Assembly: GCA_027922465.2 (NCBI GenBank)
Contig: BQMF02000039.1
Location: 62,001 to 126,000, forward strand
Length of the DNA: 64,000 nucleotides
Direction: 5' to 3'
Source: Turritopsis dohrnii
Lineage: Eukaryota; Cnidaria; Hydrozoa; Anthoathecata; Oceaniidae
This document shows positions 22,772 to 33,850 of the stretch, one piece after another. Numbering within the stretch: the stretch's first letter is position 1; each line of letters opens with the position of its first letter. The notes below the pieces were generated by a model. That model was given only the letters and a program-made list of their open reading frames with translations, was not told the origin of the DNA and ran no database searches. The translations under genes were made by a program, and so were the position numbers.

Positions 22772-25700
22772 TCATCCTTGAATCGTACGTACAAGCTTTT
22801 TACAGCTTAAAAACAGGAGCACAGATCCCAAAATCTTCCATGAACAATTTCTTGTTTTCTGTGTCCAACACTTAAGAACTTCCTGTAAACGTATTGTAGG
22901 TGAATGATTTTTTTCACGGATCTCCTTATAACAGTTGTATGGAATTAAAAATAAAGCTATAAATCTTTCATCATAACAAGCATCTTCTGAAATCTTGGCG
23001 AATATATCATTTATCGATTTCTCAGTAAGCTCGACTTGCTTCAACTTATGGCCTGAAATGGAAGTGACCACACAGAGATTAGTAATACTACTTTATTCGA
23101 ATATGTCCGTTTTATAAGTACGTATTGTAATTAATGCATCATTTACAAAATTTAAATTCCTGGTAAAACGATTTAGACTCCAGTGTACGTGTTAAATCAA
23201 AAATACCAACAAACTCCATGTCGAGTTAGTGAAATGCCTCTGATTTTCACGTTTCCAAAAGTTTAGCAGAACTTTCGACAAAAGGTACCATGCTTATCGC
23301 TCTGTAACAAATAGTATATAGTGTTCTGTGCGTCTCACATCATCGCATGCAAACTCAATATCGGTTTGTTAACTACAGTAGAATCCCCATAACTCGAACC
23401 CCCGATAACTCGAACTTTCAATCACTCGAACCAATTTCGAATTCCCTTTCACCTATACTTTCTTATAAAATACCCGAGATAACTCGAACTATTTTCTCGG
23501 TCCTGCGGGGGTTTGAGTTATCGGGATTCTACTGTATTTCCAAAAGGCGCAACATAAAATTCTATCGCATCGGTTATCAAAGAATCACTTTATCGTACAC
23601 AATGCAATTTCGCAATTAGCAAGGAAAACTAGTAAAATCAATTAACTTAATAGAAATTGAAAGTTAGCGTTTCTTAAGTATGTAAAATCAAGCAAAACCA
23701 TTTGTAAACTTCACAGTTGAGAATATTGAAAACACCTGAAAGCGTTTTCTCTAACAAGAAAAGACGATTATATAACGATATTAGCAAAGGACATACCATG
23801 TGAATCAAAAGGCGCTTTAGATACATCTTCTTTCCTTAGTTGCAAACCACGACAATCAATCTCTTTTAACGCATCATTGACGACTTCAATAAGGTCGTGC
23901 TCATCTTCTTTTTCACAATATTCGCAAATTGCATCAAGTACAGGATACTTACTGCCCAATAATTCGTTTATAATACGTTCATTGTTATCGACATTTTTGA
24001 ATAATTTACGACAAAATCGATCAATTTTAAATGTTCCACCCAATTTTTCGTGCATTTTAAATGCAATCATCTTTGAAAATGAACCTGAAATTCAATCGTC
24101 AAAGGTTGTCAAGATATACAATAATATAAAACTAAACCACTGAACAGTTACTGTAAAAATATACAATTTACCACTTAACATACCTGAAAATATATAAAAG
24201 TAAACCACTGAACAGTTACTGTAAAAATGCCAACAGGGTCGGGATATTTAGCAAAAAATATTGCAAATGCAATCACATTATTCAGGTTATAAACTTTTGC
24301 AGGTTAAAAGCCAAAATATTGACATCCGAAAGAAAAAATATAATAAAATGAAAGGCACAAATAATTAGCACTCTTATTAGAAGTCTTGTATAGTTATATT
24401 TTATATTGTACAAAACAGTGTTTTGTGAGTCGATTTGTGAAAAGACATGGTAGTTTTCAATAATTTAGAAAGAGATCTTCAATACATGATTATTATGTTT
24501 GCTTAAACGTCTAATGAGTTATGATGAAATTGCAAAATGGGGGGTTAATAATTAAATGGGGAGGATATTGCAAAAAATTTTCTTAAACAGGGGGTCATCG
24601 AACAAAAGAATACACATGAGTTTGATTATTAAAACACGCAGTTGGTATAACAATAAAAAATAGTTAACTTCGTGTGATAACAATGGACACATGAGCATTC
24701 TTTGTGTAAACATGAGATGTTACATGAAGTCGTAAATCTCGTGTACATGTAAAGTTTCATGCGAACGGTACTGTATTGATTGCATATTGTCATGCCTTAA
24801 TCGTGATTTTGTGAAAAAATAAAGAAAAATAACAATCACCAGGAATTTTCTAAATTTTTAAGAATGCCCCTTTCAGGATTTGATTTAATAACTAATATTC
24901 AAAATGATTTCGAAAACAAAATTCCTCAGTATATTTAAATCCTATGCAGGTCTTCACTTCTGAAGATTTTAGTAGGTTAATGAAGTTTCACAAATATTGA
25001 AGTCATGAAGTATATAATCATACTGGCTAAGTAGATAAGAATAGCATAATAGCCTCAAAGCAAATAATGCAAATGGCTTACTTTCTTCATCTTTTTTTGA
25101 AACGTTCTGATCAGTATCAGTCGCTGTACAACTTTGTTCAGAAAACACGATGTTATCTTGGTTACTTCTAGTTACAACTGGATTCACAACTCCAAGGTTC
25201 TGATCAGTGTTTGTTGCCACTGCAACATTCTCAATATGGTCACAATCTTTTTCTGGTTGTTTCCCTAAAACATAAACTATCTGATCAAATGTAATATCAT
25301 CAGAGGATTGTTCTGGATCTAAGGTGTGTTGGTTTTCAGGTCTTCTCCGTTTTCTTTGCGCCATTGGTTTACCTACGAAAGAGCAAAACTCAAGTGGTTA
25401 TTGGAATAGTCTAGGATACACCAATAACATCTCGTTCACACAAATGCTACATTTACCATTCTTCTCCAAATACGACAAAATGGTTTTCATTAATACACCA
25501 TCATTTCCATCATTGTCACCTTGATAGTGTATAGCTATCAAATTCCAGTTATGAAACACAGGTGAACCAGAGGATCCACCTTCAGTATCAGCAAAGTAGG
25601 TAATGAAACCATCCCATATCTTTGTTATTTTCTGTGTGCTTTTTTCACGTGGTCTGCCATCAGGATGTTGGTATATGACAACAGCATCATTGGTGTCAAA

Positions 25701-28700
25701 TTGCACATTGGGGTCATATCGGATAGGTGATATTTTCAAAGTATTTTCGACATGATCTTCATCACAGCCAACAATAGTATAGTCCAAATCCTAAACATCA
25801 GAATAACAAGCATACCGTATTTCCTCTAATAAACGCCGTGGCGTTTATTACTAATTCAAGGTTTTGAATGCGGCGTTCAATAGAGGGAGGCGTTCATTAG
25901 AGGGCGGCGTTTATTACAAAATGAAAAAATTGGATAGACTTAAACAAACTTAAACAACAATGTTTTCTTATCCTAAAAAATGTTACAAAAGATTGTGTGA
26001 AAATGTTTTACACAAAAGATATGTTCACGAAAATGTCAAAGAAGAGCAATATCACTGTCGCCGTTCTCTTGTATGAGATGAAAACGTTTTTATGATTCTT
26101 GTTTAGCCTGTTTTCTAATAAAAGCTGCTTTTCAAGATGCGGCGTTTAATAGAGGGAGGTGTTTATTAGAGGGCGGCGTTTACTACAAACGTTTGCATAT
26201 AAATGCGGCGTTTAATTGAGGGCGGCGTTTATTAGAGGAAATACGGTACGTATTGGCTAATATTGATCAAATGATTTCTTGACATAAAAAACGTTGTTCA
26301 CTGTATTACCTCATCACCAGTTACAAAGTACTTATCAGGTCTCAACTTAATAGTTTCGCGCTTTGATTTGCCATCGTGGAAGAACTCAACATATGTGTTT
26401 TTAGCTTGATCTTCATTCTTAATCACATGATGACATGTCACAATGCCTTTAACAATTCCGTTCTTCGTATTAAAAGAAGCGTAAAAACCAGAACCGCTAA
26501 AAATGAAACAGAATCATTTTGGAATGTTTCAAGATTATAATGTCGATGACGAAACAATGAAAATTGTGGTGATAGTCCCTAACAAAGTAGTCCATTAAAC
26601 AAAGCTAGACAAAATTTTCTTACTATTGTATATAAGCATTGTCATCTTCATTAAAGCATTGCCATAAAAAACACACAGCAGATTTCAGTTTATCTTCTTC
26701 CAGTTCACAGATGGTGTTCCCATGTCTCTTCGTGCCTGTAACACCATTAATAGCTTATCAGTTGTCTGAATCAAACATAACCTTCCTATTGGTTGCTTTA
26801 CTAAGGTTTTCAAATTATTCAATGATATCCGCACACAATGTACCTATCCAATTGCAGCGCAAAGTTATCGGATCGAGTGGGACTTTCAGTTTGCAAAGTA
26901 AATTGTCGAATTTCGTTTATTACCATAATATTTTTTATTATACCTATACGATATTCTTCGCCAGAAACTGTAATTAGCTTTTCGAATTCATAAATAAGCA
27001 GGCACCATGCAAGGAGACAAATGATTTGGCTAATACACCTCCATGGTTAATATCACTGATAACATTGCATATAACATTCAGAATGATTTCACGCGCATTC
27101 GCAACACTGACGTCACATCAGGGAAAGTTATTGCAAAGTTGTTTAGTGCTAATTTGGGACCAAATTGAATGAATTTGATGTTAAAGACTGACAGTTAAGA
27201 TGAAAAAAATGTCTAACGTTCGTTCTCCTTTAAGATTAAGAAAACAAGAGACTGCTGGTCATGCAGAGACACAGAGTAAAAACCAATTTATGATTCAAAA
27301 AATATATGTGACGAAATTTTAAAAAAAATGACAAGACTATAAGTAAGTGAAGAGACTTATAATGACTCTACATAGGTAATTTGTCTAATGTTGATTGAAT
27401 AGACAACATTCTTCTATAAAGTGATGTATATACAGTGTGTTTCATAGTGTTGAAAACAGAAATTTTAAAGCTATTTTTTTAAATGAATATACCGATTTTA
27501 AAATAATTTTTACACCGTTTGAAAGCCATTTTCAAGTTCTTTTGGATAGTATGTTTTTGTGAAAAATGAAAGTGTGGTTTTTAAAAAAATAAGGAAAATG
27601 TCTTGGAAAAATGTTATTAAATTTTTAATGGTCAATTAACACGTACTTTAATTGCATCGTGCTTATTGTTTCAAAGCACTGAATCCATTCAAATTTTTTA
27701 TTAATTTTATGTTTGCGCTGAGACCCCCAAATTGATATTTTAACATAAAAGTTAAATGTCTTTTGTGAACACACAGCTTAAATTTGTTTATTGTTTTCCA
27801 AATTGCTATCATTGTTTCAAAAAACCCTTTGTTTTCATTCACATCTTAATGGACTGTTATTTAATTACTGTTAATTTAATTACATTTTTCAAGACATTTT
27901 CGTTATTTTTTCAAAAACCACTTTTTCCATTTCCATTTCAAACATTACGAAATACACTGTATATAGAGTTTAGAAACATATATATTTCGTTCTTTTGCTT
28001 AATAATTACAACATGACTTTACAACAAACACAGAATATCATTGTTAGAGTCATTTTAGATTATGTGTACCACATACTGTTTACCGAAAGCTAGCCGTACC
28101 TAAGCTGTACTTAAGAAAACCAACAATTTAAGCTTCTGTGTATGACAAAAGTAATTCAATCAAGTTCAAAACAGTTAGAGAAGTGATATAACAATATAGC
28201 ATTATTTCGTATTCCAAGTTCAAATTCTAACAAGATTCGCAAAAATGCGACTATATATTTCCCCAAAACTGCCGTTTTAAAAAATTACTGTAGCTATGTA
28301 CATTCATAACCATAAGAAAAAATGTATCATTTCGCTACACAATTACAATGATGCAATTACCAGCAAAATAAACATTATTGACAAGTCAGTCTGATACTCA
28401 GATAAAAACGTTCTCCTTACTAGTTAGGGTAGAATTGAATTTGATTACCAGAAGAAGAACTTATTTTGAACTTATTATAAACTGAAGATGGTCAAATGAT
28501 AAGGTTTCACTTATATACAATTCTTGCTGAGGAGTTAAAAAGTGACTGAAAAATTACTATGGGTATTGCTAAAAATTATATGACCTATATGCGACTAATA
28601 TTTCGCCTTAACTGAATAGTTTTTTACAGAATATTAACAACTCCAACAAAATGTACAGCAATGCCATCATAATAAACATATAATCTTTATTCTTGCAGAA

Positions 28701-31473
28701 GCGTGACAAGTTTCCTATCTCTTGTACCATAAAATCATGGAAATCGAGTTATTTCTTACAACATTATACAATCAAAGTTGTATACAGGTTTACAAAAGAA
28801 CAAAAGAAAATTGATTAAAGCCAATTCTAATGTGTAGCATTCCAAATTAGGAAAAGGAGAGTTATTTTCAAAAAAAGGAAGGGTTTAGAATGTCAATATA
28901 TAAAATTAAATTCAAGTATTCCGAATAAACATCTCTGATACAAAAAAATAAGTTCTCGCAAATTATTTCTTCAGAATAAGAACTCCTAAACATATACTGT
29001 CAATGTGATGAATGACTTTCCTAAATTCCAAATTAAAAAATAAGTAAACAGATTTTGGTACTGTAGTGGAAAATATGCATCAATCACCGAATCACCATAC
29101 ATATTTGATTGACAACACAGGATGTGTAGTGCTTTTAATTTACAGACTGTTATGTTGGAATGTGTTTTGATTTGTATATGTTCGTGATAAGAAGGTAAAT
29201 AAGAAGAGGTTGTTCATAATTAGGAAAATTGACAGTATATTAAGGCCGATGAAAATTTTACATTAGTATATACTGAATCTCCGACCAGCAGGATCTCGGT
29301 GATTACAATAATGCAAAATGGTGTATTTCATGTGTTCTCCGGCTATGTATAGCACCATAGCAAAATTAATGAACAATGAATAATGAAAAAATGCAGCATG
29401 ACATTTTCTAGAGATATGTGACGCGAAACTAATTTAAAATTTCCATCCGCCTCTTAATTTTTACAAAATAAAACATATATATTGGAATTCATCCATACAG
29501 TAAATTATGTTTCTGTTATTAGATTAACCTAATATCCAGGAAGCACACTTGACCAAATTCCTTCACGTTTATTATGGATCTCATCTCTATCCTTTGCTAA
29601 GAATTAAAACACTGTTACATAATTCGTTTCCTGAACTTCTTGTTGTATATACGACATCATATTTTTACTTGCAACTTTTGTTACATATACTCTTTGAATT
29701 AACATAACTGACTGTTCTCCCATAAAGGGTTTCCATTATAATGGCTTTGTATGTATATCTATATTCAATTTTTGGGGGCTCTACAACATCAAATCATGAT
29801 GATGTATATAAAATAAAAATGAGTCTTCAGCCTGGCTTTTAATAATGATGAACTTTCGCCTTTGCACTTAAGTCACAGCTTCAGTCCTTTATTGTTCCCA
29901 GAAATTAATAACCAATCATTGTAACACAGTTCTTACCATCAACAAAAACAAAACATCGCATCGGTAACATTTGATTTAATTTTTTTTCCAATTTTCACAT
30001 GTTCATTCAAAATATATACAAACATTTTAGGACAACAATGAGCTAAAAACATTTATTTCCATCATTTAATGCTTTATCTCTTGAATGATGATCGTAAAAG
30101 CTAGCAGAAAACAAACATCTCCCACTGCCACTGCATCCGTCTGAAAAAAAAACATGGCGTACTACTTCGCTGAAGACTAGCCTCTATTTTTATCTAACTT
30201 AGCTAGGCCAAAGTTTAGTACTGAACATACCCTTTCCTTTCCTTTTATCTCCAAAAAACGGTATCTGTGTGATGGGCAAACTGCAAGACTCATGTTTTAA
30301 TTTGAGGCCGCACTCACCCTGATAAAATAGCTGTAATTATAAATTATCTGAAAAATCTGAATTAAGCCACGATTAGCAAATAGCCTCTATTCCACCCTTA
30401 TTATTAAGTGGTATCAGCTTTCTATGAGGAATCCAGGCTAGAACTGTGGACAAAACTCTAGGACAGAAGTACGGACACACGCTAATGAAAGGTCAGCTGC
30501 TTTCCGCGTTGACCAATAAAGATTAAATCATGATTAGTGTAGTACTGATGTAGGCTTTTTTCAATTGCTCTTCAGTCTTTTATTATGTTAAGTAATATCA
30601 TGCTAGGTTAGTAAAGAAAAAAAATGTCAAGTAAGATGTAGAAGTTTGGAAAATCACGTAGCACTGGTAATATCCACAAACAATATCTCTGACACTAATT
30701 TGATTATTGTTCTTAAAAATAAATATTAGTACTGTACTAGCATCCCAGGTAAAAAATCGTGACTAACTTCAAATTTTTTTGTCACCCTACTGGTTGTATG
30801 GAAGACCCCAAAAATGTCAGTCATCCCTATTGGATCCTGAGATATTTCTACAAAAAGGTTGCGTTCAATTCGGGAGTAATGCAGTCTTAATCAACCTATC
30901 TTCACAAGTGGAAATTAAATAAAAACGCACATAGCAGATTATTTAGTGGCCATTGTTTTTAAAACAATAGCTGCCGCACTCAGTGCGTTCTTAACCGCCT
31001 AGTGGAAAACTGGCTTAACCTTTTATGTATATATGAATGCTTACAGACTGATAACAACTTATAAGAAAGATGACTAACTGATGATTAGAAACGATTCAGT
31101 GTTTTATGTTAAGACATACCTGTTTTTCCAGATTGATCATTCTTTACTGTCTGTTGTTCAAGAGTTTCAATGACATTCTGAATAAGAAAGTTGTGAAAAT
31201 AAATTAAACTATGGGGATATTTGACATGCTGCAGTAGTATCAATGTTTTCGGTATCAATGTTTTCTTTAATTGATGACTTGAAAAAAAAGATATCTCTGT
31301 TATTCTTCCAAAGTGCAGGAATATGACATGCATCTTCTTGCTTTTTTCAATCTACTACCTTTACCAACAACACTTTCAATGGATAGGTATTCTAGTAAAT
31401 AGCGAATGGGAAGTGATATTATTTTGTTAAAACATACAATCTTGAATTGAATCTCTTCGACATTTGATGCCAT
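22772..31473 (-). CDS. Gene A: trypsin-like protease with C-terminal Death-like domain (8 exons, 528 aa)
   Basis: Inferred exons on the minus strand: 31473-31438, 31177-31120, 26735-26624, 26496-26310, 25790-25457, 25372-25082, 24084-23797, 23052-22772. All junctions are GT..AG and phases agree, giving 529 codons including stop. The protease domain (about residues 40-240) has GSGFY, TCHHV (His 92), DLDYTI (Asp 134) and GGSSGSPVF (Ser 205), the PA-clan triad in order. A polar linker follows, then a 92-aa helical domain with CEYC, then a Death-like domain ending LGSVLLFL..KKLV. The likely role is a cytosolic signalling protease recruited by Death-fold contacts (inference). There is no signal peptide. 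The two 5' exons are the least certain because the next intron is 4.4 kb. Paralog of gene B. Confidence 0.75.
23376..23534. mobile_element. Tc1/mariner-type MITE in the last intron of gene A
   Basis: The ends CAGTAGAATCCC and GGGATTCTACTG are inverted copies flanked by TA on both sides (23374-23375, 23535-23536). The interior repeats the word ATAACTCGAAC in both orientations. It is short and non-coding, and lies between exons 7 and 8 of gene A. Confidence 0.75.
25815..26246. mobile_element. 432-bp palindromic MITE in intron 4 of gene A
   Basis: The ends CCGTATTTCCTCTAATAAAC and GTTTATTAGAGGAAATACGG are exact inverted copies, each flanked by TA (25813-25814 and 26247-26248), as in Tc1/mariner-type elements. 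The interior has GCGGCGTTTAATAGAGGG in several orientations. It is inserted between the exons that carry the catalytic His (26496-26310) and Asp/Ser (25790-25457) and leaves both splice sites intact. Confidence 0.8.
27000..31100. other. Large gene A intron, mostly unassigned
   Basis: Apart from the MITE at 27433-27959, I see no exon, RNA gene or strong repeat in this 4-kb AT-rich stretch. It separates the two inferred 5' exons of gene A (31.1-31.5 kb) from the protease exons. If those 5' exons belong to another transcript, this would instead be intergenic. Confidence 0.4.
27433..27959. mobile_element. About 530-bp MITE with CAGTGTGTTTC ends
   Basis: CAGTGTGTTTC at the left and GAAATACACTG at the right are inverted with one mismatch. 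The flanks read TATATA on the left and TATATA on the right, consistent with a TA target. The interior shows loose inverted similarity, such as an AAAATAAC-type word near both ends, and no coding region. Confidence 0.6.
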
Positions 31474-32199
31474 CTTTCTGAATTATTCTTCTTCCATTTC
31501 ATAAAACAGGATTTTCTACTTGAGGAACTAGTCAAAAACAGATTGAAGAAAATGAAAGCAATTCAGAACACCAGTCATCTCAACTCTCCATGCAATGCTG
31601 ACTTGATTTGCTTTATTTTAACCTGCACAAATAAAAGAAAAATACACTGTCATACATTGTTAAACTTGCAGCTGAAAAGATCAAGCTTTTCATTCTGAAT
31701 GATTATTTACAAAAAGAAGTTCCAAATTCAACTTTTTCATTCTCTGTTTGTCTGTTAGGAAACCCAGGTAAATTTTTACTACAACATTTCTATATTGGAA
31801 AATAGGAAACTTCATAATGCGTAAAAAAGTCACATTGAAAATATGGCAAAATCTGAATCTTGTGTAGTCCAACACATAATTGACATAAAAAACACAAGGG
31901 AATTAATCAAGTTCACTAAAAAAATTAAAAGCATATAACTTGAGTAATCAAGTTATGCTTTTCTTACTCTTTTTTAGCATCAAGTAAAAACTTTTGTTTT
32001 TCAAATCAGATACAAAAAGTTTCAGTAACAAGATTTTTTCAAAAGAAATTTAGAAAGAAAAAAAAATCCAGAATTTTGTCCCACTGAAATATTCAGGTGT
32101 AGACAAGATTAAGGACAGTTCACAGTTTAAAACTGACCTAAGAATCAGTAGAAACAAGGGGACGTTAAGTACAAAAAACATCACAAGGTGGTTTTCTTG

Positions 32200-33150
32200 T
32201 ACTATTTGAAACAGCTTTAAAAGTGATCAATCAGTTTTCAAATTGAATTGAATTAACCATTAAGGTTTTTCCAAAACATGATCTCCATGGTGACATCACA
32301 CAGATCAAAAAACTGTTGATGACATAAAACTATGTGAAAAACTCAGGAAGTTTTAATGGTATATTGTTTTTTTTTGTTTTTTTGTTTTTTTTTGAATTTA
32401 TTTGACTGAGGCTAGAATTGCAGTGAACTCACTGATGTGGGCCTCCACCAGAAATGCATACCTTAGATTTTAAGGCAGAGAACTTGCACATACTAGACTG
32501 ATAGATGATTGTGGTCTTATGAAATTTTGGCACTCCTTCATTCATATCATACACAATTTCATACAGCTTTCTACTGCATATGTTATCATTTTTAAGTGAT
32601 GATATCACATTAGCATTTTACAGTGCCGGGGTTTGAACCACTACCAACTATCATCCTTGTATTACAAATCCACCGTCTTACCAAATGAGCTATACACCCC
32701 CATTGTAGAGTGGCAAATAACAACAGTTACAAAATAAGCAAAGAAATTTATTGTCATCCTTACTCCAGCTTGGTTCCAGGTCTTTATTACTTTTTGCTGA
32801 CAAAGCTATACATCAGAATGCAACACAGTTACGTTTGCTTCAGATTATGTTCAGTGATATCTGTTTCATTTTTCTAAAACTTTATTTCTCTTGCCTGATC
32901 AGATTTCCGGTATAGCTTTGTGAGTAAAAAATAGTAGACACCTAGAAACAAGTGGGGTAACTATGGCAACAATTATTTCTAGTGATTTGATGTTCATAGA
33001 TGCTTGCAACTATACATACAAAATTCTACCAGTGTATCATTAAACTTTTTGCTTTTCTACATTGATGTCTGTACAGATCACAGCAGGTACAAAAATATAT
33101 ATTTTGAGCTCCTTCCAAATAATACAATAAAATCGATTTGGATTTTTTGA
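32200..33150. mobile_element. Degenerate copy of the 42.3-43.1 kb MITE, split by a SINE
   Basis: The order of words matches the element at 42261-43068 (CAAAACATGATCTCCATGG, GTAGAGTGG.AAATAAC, TTTGCTGACAAAGCTATA, then CATACAAAATT.TA), but it is more diverged at its outer ends and is interrupted by the SINE at 32367-32701. The boundaries are approximate. Confidence 0.55.
32367..32701 (-). mobile_element. tRNA-headed SINE (Thr-like head) nested in a MITE
   Basis: Read on the minus strand it starts with a tRNA-like head: A-box TATAGCTCATTTGGTAAGAC, a loop resembling TTTGTAA (Thr-type TGT) and B-box GGTTCAAACCC. It then has a body of about 240 bp and ends in an A-rich tail with C interruptions. 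ATTG flanks both sides (32363-32366, 32702-32705). The surrounding MITE sequence resumes on either side, which supports the boundaries. Confidence 0.7.
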
Positions 33151-33850
33151 GTTCTCTTTTATAACAAGAATGATTGAAACAACATTATGTTTTACTGATA
33201 AAAATCAAGACGCAAAAGTCACAAATTAATTACAATGAAAGAAGAAATTTACATGTTACAATATTCACTGCAGTTTCATAAATTTTGTGTGTATATAACA
33301 AAAAAAGCAGAGTTTAAGGGAAAGATCTGTACACATCAACATACTTTAACTGATTACACAAAACTAAATTTATTTGTCTTTTTATGAAATTTGTCATGGT
33401 CATCATAATGCACACGCACATTATATTCTACAAAACATTAAATTCTATAAAACAAAAAATTGTAACAGTAAAAATATTATTTAGGGAAAAATATGCGATT
33501 CAAAAATAAAAAATTCAATTTCCAAACCATATTTTTTATATAAACGTTACAAGTAAGCTGCCAAACCAAAGACTTTTTAATTAAAAGGTCCAAGTAATGC
33601 AGCAAATAAAAATTGAAAACTAATAAAATCATCAAAAAAATATTTAAAGTAACAAAAATTAATTAATATTAATGAAAACAATGAAGAACATTACTCAGAT
33701 AATTTAGGACGACACTGCAAAGTGTGTTTAGCCTTTTCCTCTTCAATAGTACCAAAATAAATTTTATTTGCTTTCTGTTCTATGATATTATTAACACAAA
33801 ATGCCATTCCAAAGTTCCTTCTATCATTTAATAGACAGTGGAATAGAAAG

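Larger units (their letters stand above)
31478..33850. other. Intergenic spacer between gene A start and gene B end
   Basis: About 2.4 kb separates the inferred ATG of gene A (31473) from the stop codon of gene B (33851), head to tail on the minus strand. It holds a MITE relative with a nested SINE (32200-33150). The remainder is AT-rich; a promoter for gene A would be expected here, but I cannot point to specific elements. Confidence 0.4.
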
